Shown: one piece after another, positions 61,935 to 64,000 of the stretch
How the letters are laid out: every line of letters begins with the position of its first letter
Position numbering within the stretch: the first letter of the stretch is position 1
Assembly: GCF_900155865.1 (NCBI RefSeq)
Contig: NZ_LT707006.1
Location: 4,132,577-4,196,576 of the forward strand
Direction of reading: 5' to 3'
Length of the DNA: 64,000 bases
DNA from: Bacteroides bouchesdurhonensis
Lineage (GTDB): Bacteria > Bacteroidota > Bacteroidia > Bacteroidales > Bacteroidaceae
Made by a program: the position numbers and the translations under genes
The notes under the pieces: model-generated
What the model was told of the DNA's origin: nothing
What the model saw: only the letters and a program-made list of their open reading frames with translations
Database searches by the model: none

Positions 61935-62767
61935 CAATTATTCGATAAATCAACATATGACTTATTTAGATCACAACTTACAAAATCATGAGCTGTAACC
62001 TGTTTCTCGTTTGGGGGAAGCTCTTCCCAGTTACCATATATATGCTGTAAGTAAGAGACTGAATCTTCAGGAATAAAAACTTTCATATCTTCAAAGTCAG
62101 CCTCCTTTGCCTTGCCGAACCACTTCAATGGAACAACTTCGCCATCAAATTTTGTTCCTAGTAAATTTCCGCCATACTGGTATAAATCAAAATCATGCAC
62201 CGCACACATATTATCGATTTTTATGCGAAGGTCACGAGAGCTAAACAAGAACTCAGGTAACAAGTGTGTACACTGAATGAAAGCATTCTTCCAAAAATTT
62301 CTTCCTTCACGAGTACAAGTAACCATAGCCTCGTGGAATACCAAACGCCATTTTATAGGGCTATATGCATTCTTGGCTTCCTCTTTTTTATTGCAAAGTC
62401 CATCAATAGGGAAAATATCAATATATAATCCTCGTTTGACAGTTCTTCGTCTTTGCTCCACCAAGGTAGTTCGCGTATCATACAATTTTCCCATAGAATA
62501 GCAAAAATCCTTTTCTGTTGAATAGATTGTTTCGTACTGATAACGCCCCTGACGCCCATTCATCAGTTTCATAAATAACTCATAGTCCTTTCTAGGCATA
62601 CCAACATCAAGATCGTCATCCCAAGGGATAAAACCTTTATGACGCAAGGTACCCAACAATGTACCACCAATAGCATAATATCTCAGTTCATTCTGACGAC
62701 AGAATGCATCAAACCATTTGAATATTTCAAGAAGGTTTTTCTGTATAGGATTCAGTTCCTCAATCAT
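61934..62767 (-). CDS. LicD family protein (phosphoryl-substituent transferase)
   Basis: The 277-residue protein opens with the LicD signature YYAIGGTLLGTLRHKGFIPWDDDLDVGMPR (about residues 30-59), with the Gly-Gly-x-Leu-Leu-Gly and Asp-Asp-x-Asp centre. The family transfers phosphocholine or polyol phosphates, including ribitol phosphate in fukutin-related enzymes. Its start overlaps the epimerase stop by four bases. With an epimerase and a polyol-phosphate dehydrogenase upstream, a ribitol- or related polyol-phosphate substituent is the likely product (inference). Confidence 0.88.
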   Translation of the reverse strand: MIEELNPIQKNLLEIFKWFDAFCRQNELRYYAIGGTLLGTLRHKGFIPWDDDLDVGMPRKDYELFMKLMNGRQGRYQYETIYSTEKDFCYSMGKLYDTRTTLVEQRRRTVKRGLYIDIFPIDGLCNKKEEAKNAYSPIKWRLVFHEAMVTCTREGRNFWKNAFIQCTHLLPEFLFSSRDLRIKIDNMCAVHDFDLYQYGGNLLGTKFDGEVVPLKWFGKAKEADFEDMKVFIPEDSVSYLQHIYGNWEELPPNEKQVTAHDFVSCDLNKSYVDLSNN

Positions 62768-63441
62768 TTGATATACTCTCTAAAATTAATAATATTCTCC
62801 TCGTACTTCTTCACGTCACCCTTGAAGATGGCAGACGTGCCGCATACAAACATATTGGCACCGATAGCGCGTAATTTTTTTGCATTCTCTGGAGTAATGT
62901 TACCATCCACTTCAACAATGATATCCTCACGTCCTGCGTCTTTCAACAATTTTATCACTTTCTCTGCCTTTCGCAAGGTAGAAGGTACAATTTTTTGACC
63001 TGCGAAACCCGGATTAACCATAAGAAGGTTAATGCCATCAATGTAATCCAATACCTCTTCAAGTGCATTTACAGGAGTAGCAGGATTAATAGCCAAGAAT
63101 CGCTTACAACCATAAGGCTGTAACCAATCTAACACTCGCTGAACTTGGAAACTGCTCTCGTAGTGAATACTTACGATATCTGTCTCCTTGATGCCAATCC
63201 ACTGAAGTTTATATTCTGGGTCTTTTATCATCAGATGAAGATCCAACGAAATATATGTCAATTTCCGAAGACCTCGAACGTAATCTACTCCAAGTCCGAA
63301 ATTTGGGACAAAGTTACCATCCATCATGTCGATGTGAAGACGTTCAACACCGTTCTTCTCAAAAATGTCTATAGTCTCACGTAAATCAACAAGATCAGAA
63401 CACATCATTGATGCCGAAATTTCACTTTTATGCATATCCAT
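62764..63441 (-). CDS. Pentulose-phosphate 3-epimerase (Rpe-like)
   Basis: The 225-residue TIM barrel has HIDMMDGNFVPNFGLG, the metal-binding HYES strand, LLMVNPGFAGQKI and the VDGNI phosphate end. These are the active-site motifs of ribulose-5-phosphate 3-epimerase. A dedicated copy inside a polysaccharide cluster probably feeds a pentulose phosphate into sugar-alcohol phosphate synthesis. It overlaps licD by four bases. Confidence 0.88.
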   Translation of the reverse strand: MDMHKSEISASMMCSDLVDLRETIDIFEKNGVERLHIDMMDGNFVPNFGLGVDYVRGLRKLTYISLDLHLMIKDPEYKLQWIGIKETDIVSIHYESSFQVQRVLDWLQPYGCKRFLAINPATPVNALEEVLDYIDGINLLMVNPGFAGQKIVPSTLRKAEKVIKLLKDAGREDIIVEVDGNITPENAKKLRAIGANMFVCGTSAIFKGDVKKYEENIINFREYIK

Positions 63442-63450
63442 TATATTTTA

Positions 63451-64000
63451 TTAATTATTCCACGTTGTCATTACCTTACAATAAGGCTCAGCGTGTTCCT
63501 GCATCAGTTTCAAACCGTCCATCAGGTTATCCTGCTTAAATACATGTGAAATTAATGGTTCTACATTGATTTCGTTGTTAGCAATAGCTGCTACTGCCTC
63601 CGTCCAATCAGAAGAATTAGTGCCATCGTAAGCCGAGTTCCAAGTGCCCTTTAATACGAGCTGCTTGCGGAGAATACGCCAATAAAGGTCCTGAGAGAAA
63701 TTGATGTCGCCAGAAGGGTTTCCCATCAGTAGTACAGTTCCTCCTGGGATCGCACCACTTACAGCCATCTCTACTGCCGAAGGAGTTCCAACAGCCTCAA
63801 GAACGAAATCATACTGACTAATCTCATCCTTATTACTGCAGATAGCATACTCCAAACCGCATTTCTCTACTAACTCGCGTTTAGTTTCGTTTCGACCAAT
63901 AACAGTCACCTTTCTGGCACCAAATTTATAAGCCCATTGTCCAGTGCTAATGCCTATCATGCCAGTACCGATAATAGCCACATTATCATTTTTTTTTACG
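63451..64000 (-). CDS. Zinc-type alcohol dehydrogenase (polyol-phosphate/TarJ-like), partial
   Basis: The frame is open to the window edge; an internal GTG is not the real start. The visible 183 codons hold the Rossmann part, IIGTGMIGISTGQWAYKFGARKV, DFVLEAVGTPSAVEM and GGTVLLMGNP. Zinc-binding N-terminal residues lie beyond the edge. It resembles galactitol-1-phosphate or ribitol-5-phosphate dehydrogenase (TarJ). With Rpe and LicD next to it, ribulose-5-phosphate to ribitol-5-phosphate reduction is the favoured guess. Confidence 0.75.
   Translation of the reverse strand, partial: VKKNDNVAIIGTGMIGISTGQWAYKFGARKVTVIGRNETKRELVEKCGLEYAICSNKDEISQYDFVLEAVGTPSAVEMAVSGAIPGGTVLLMGNPSGDINFSQDLYWRILRKQLVLKGTWNSAYDGTNSSDWTEAVAAIANNEINVEPLISHVFKQDNLMDGLKLMQEHAEPYCKVMTTWNN

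Noticed and set aside
58202..64000. Invertible promoter of the polysaccharide locus
   Set aside because: The locus is read leftward and its start lies beyond the right edge; the inverted repeats seen here belong to the RIT element.

Overview
The window looks like a Bacteroides chromosome (B. fragilis / thetaiotaomicron / ovatus type). The evidence is a SusC/SusD pair, many Bacteroidota-type promoters (TAnnTTTG at -7, sometimes with TTG or TTTG about 19-20 bases upstream), a short lysine-rich histone H1-like gene, Bacteroidales-only hypothetical families, and a capsule-type cluster with a WcfR/WcfS-like pair. All calls are by reading; no database search was run.

Layout. 1-4240: the left edge cuts a three-gene operon, read leftward, that resembles MksF-MksE-MksB or Wadjet JetA-JetB-JetC (SMC-like condensin or plasmid defence). 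4241-34131: mostly core housekeeping genes with short gaps: small acetyltransferases, an amidohydrolase, an RluA-type pseudouridine synthase, a MATE transporter, an epimerase-lipocalin fusion, an Fpg/Nei-like protein without the N-terminal proline, a lytic transglycosylase followed by a voltage-gated channel, a paired DNA-repair radical SAM operon, an alanine symporter, a long KamA-family radical SAM protein and an orphan SusC/SusD pair. 34235: tRNA-Trp(CCA), followed by two small accessory genes. 35300-39761: a papain-like protease and a decaying locus, with a VWA-protein pseudogene divergent from an ECF sigma gene that has no ATG and a TonB/carboxypeptidase-regulatory-like partner. 39774-49513: a DUF418 protein, pyridoxamine kinase, the lutABC lactate operon, queD-queE, YbaN, a nucleosidase, an HU / coiled-coil / amidase trio, and a cold-shock plus RRM RNA-binding pair.

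49585-64000 is accessory DNA. An IS remnant has cut off the third gene of a RloA-RloB (AbiL-like) defence operon. Next comes the wreck of a mobilizable element: a frameshifted helix-turn-helix gene and a primase/helicase that has lost its own start. A complete 3.6-kb recombinase-in-trio (RIT) element, with three intact tyrosine recombinases between 37-bp inverted repeats, has landed against it. Last is the distal end of a surface-polysaccharide cluster (polyol-phosphate dehydrogenase, pentulose-phosphate epimerase, LicD, a broken nucleotidyltransferase, initiating sugar-phosphate transferase, aminotransferase), transcribed leftward.

The most unusual signal outside genes is three intergenic arrays (5225-5394, 26184-26256, 36319-36402). 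Each is built from short palindromes repeated every 22 bp, but the palindrome differs in each array. They share spacing rather than sequence.
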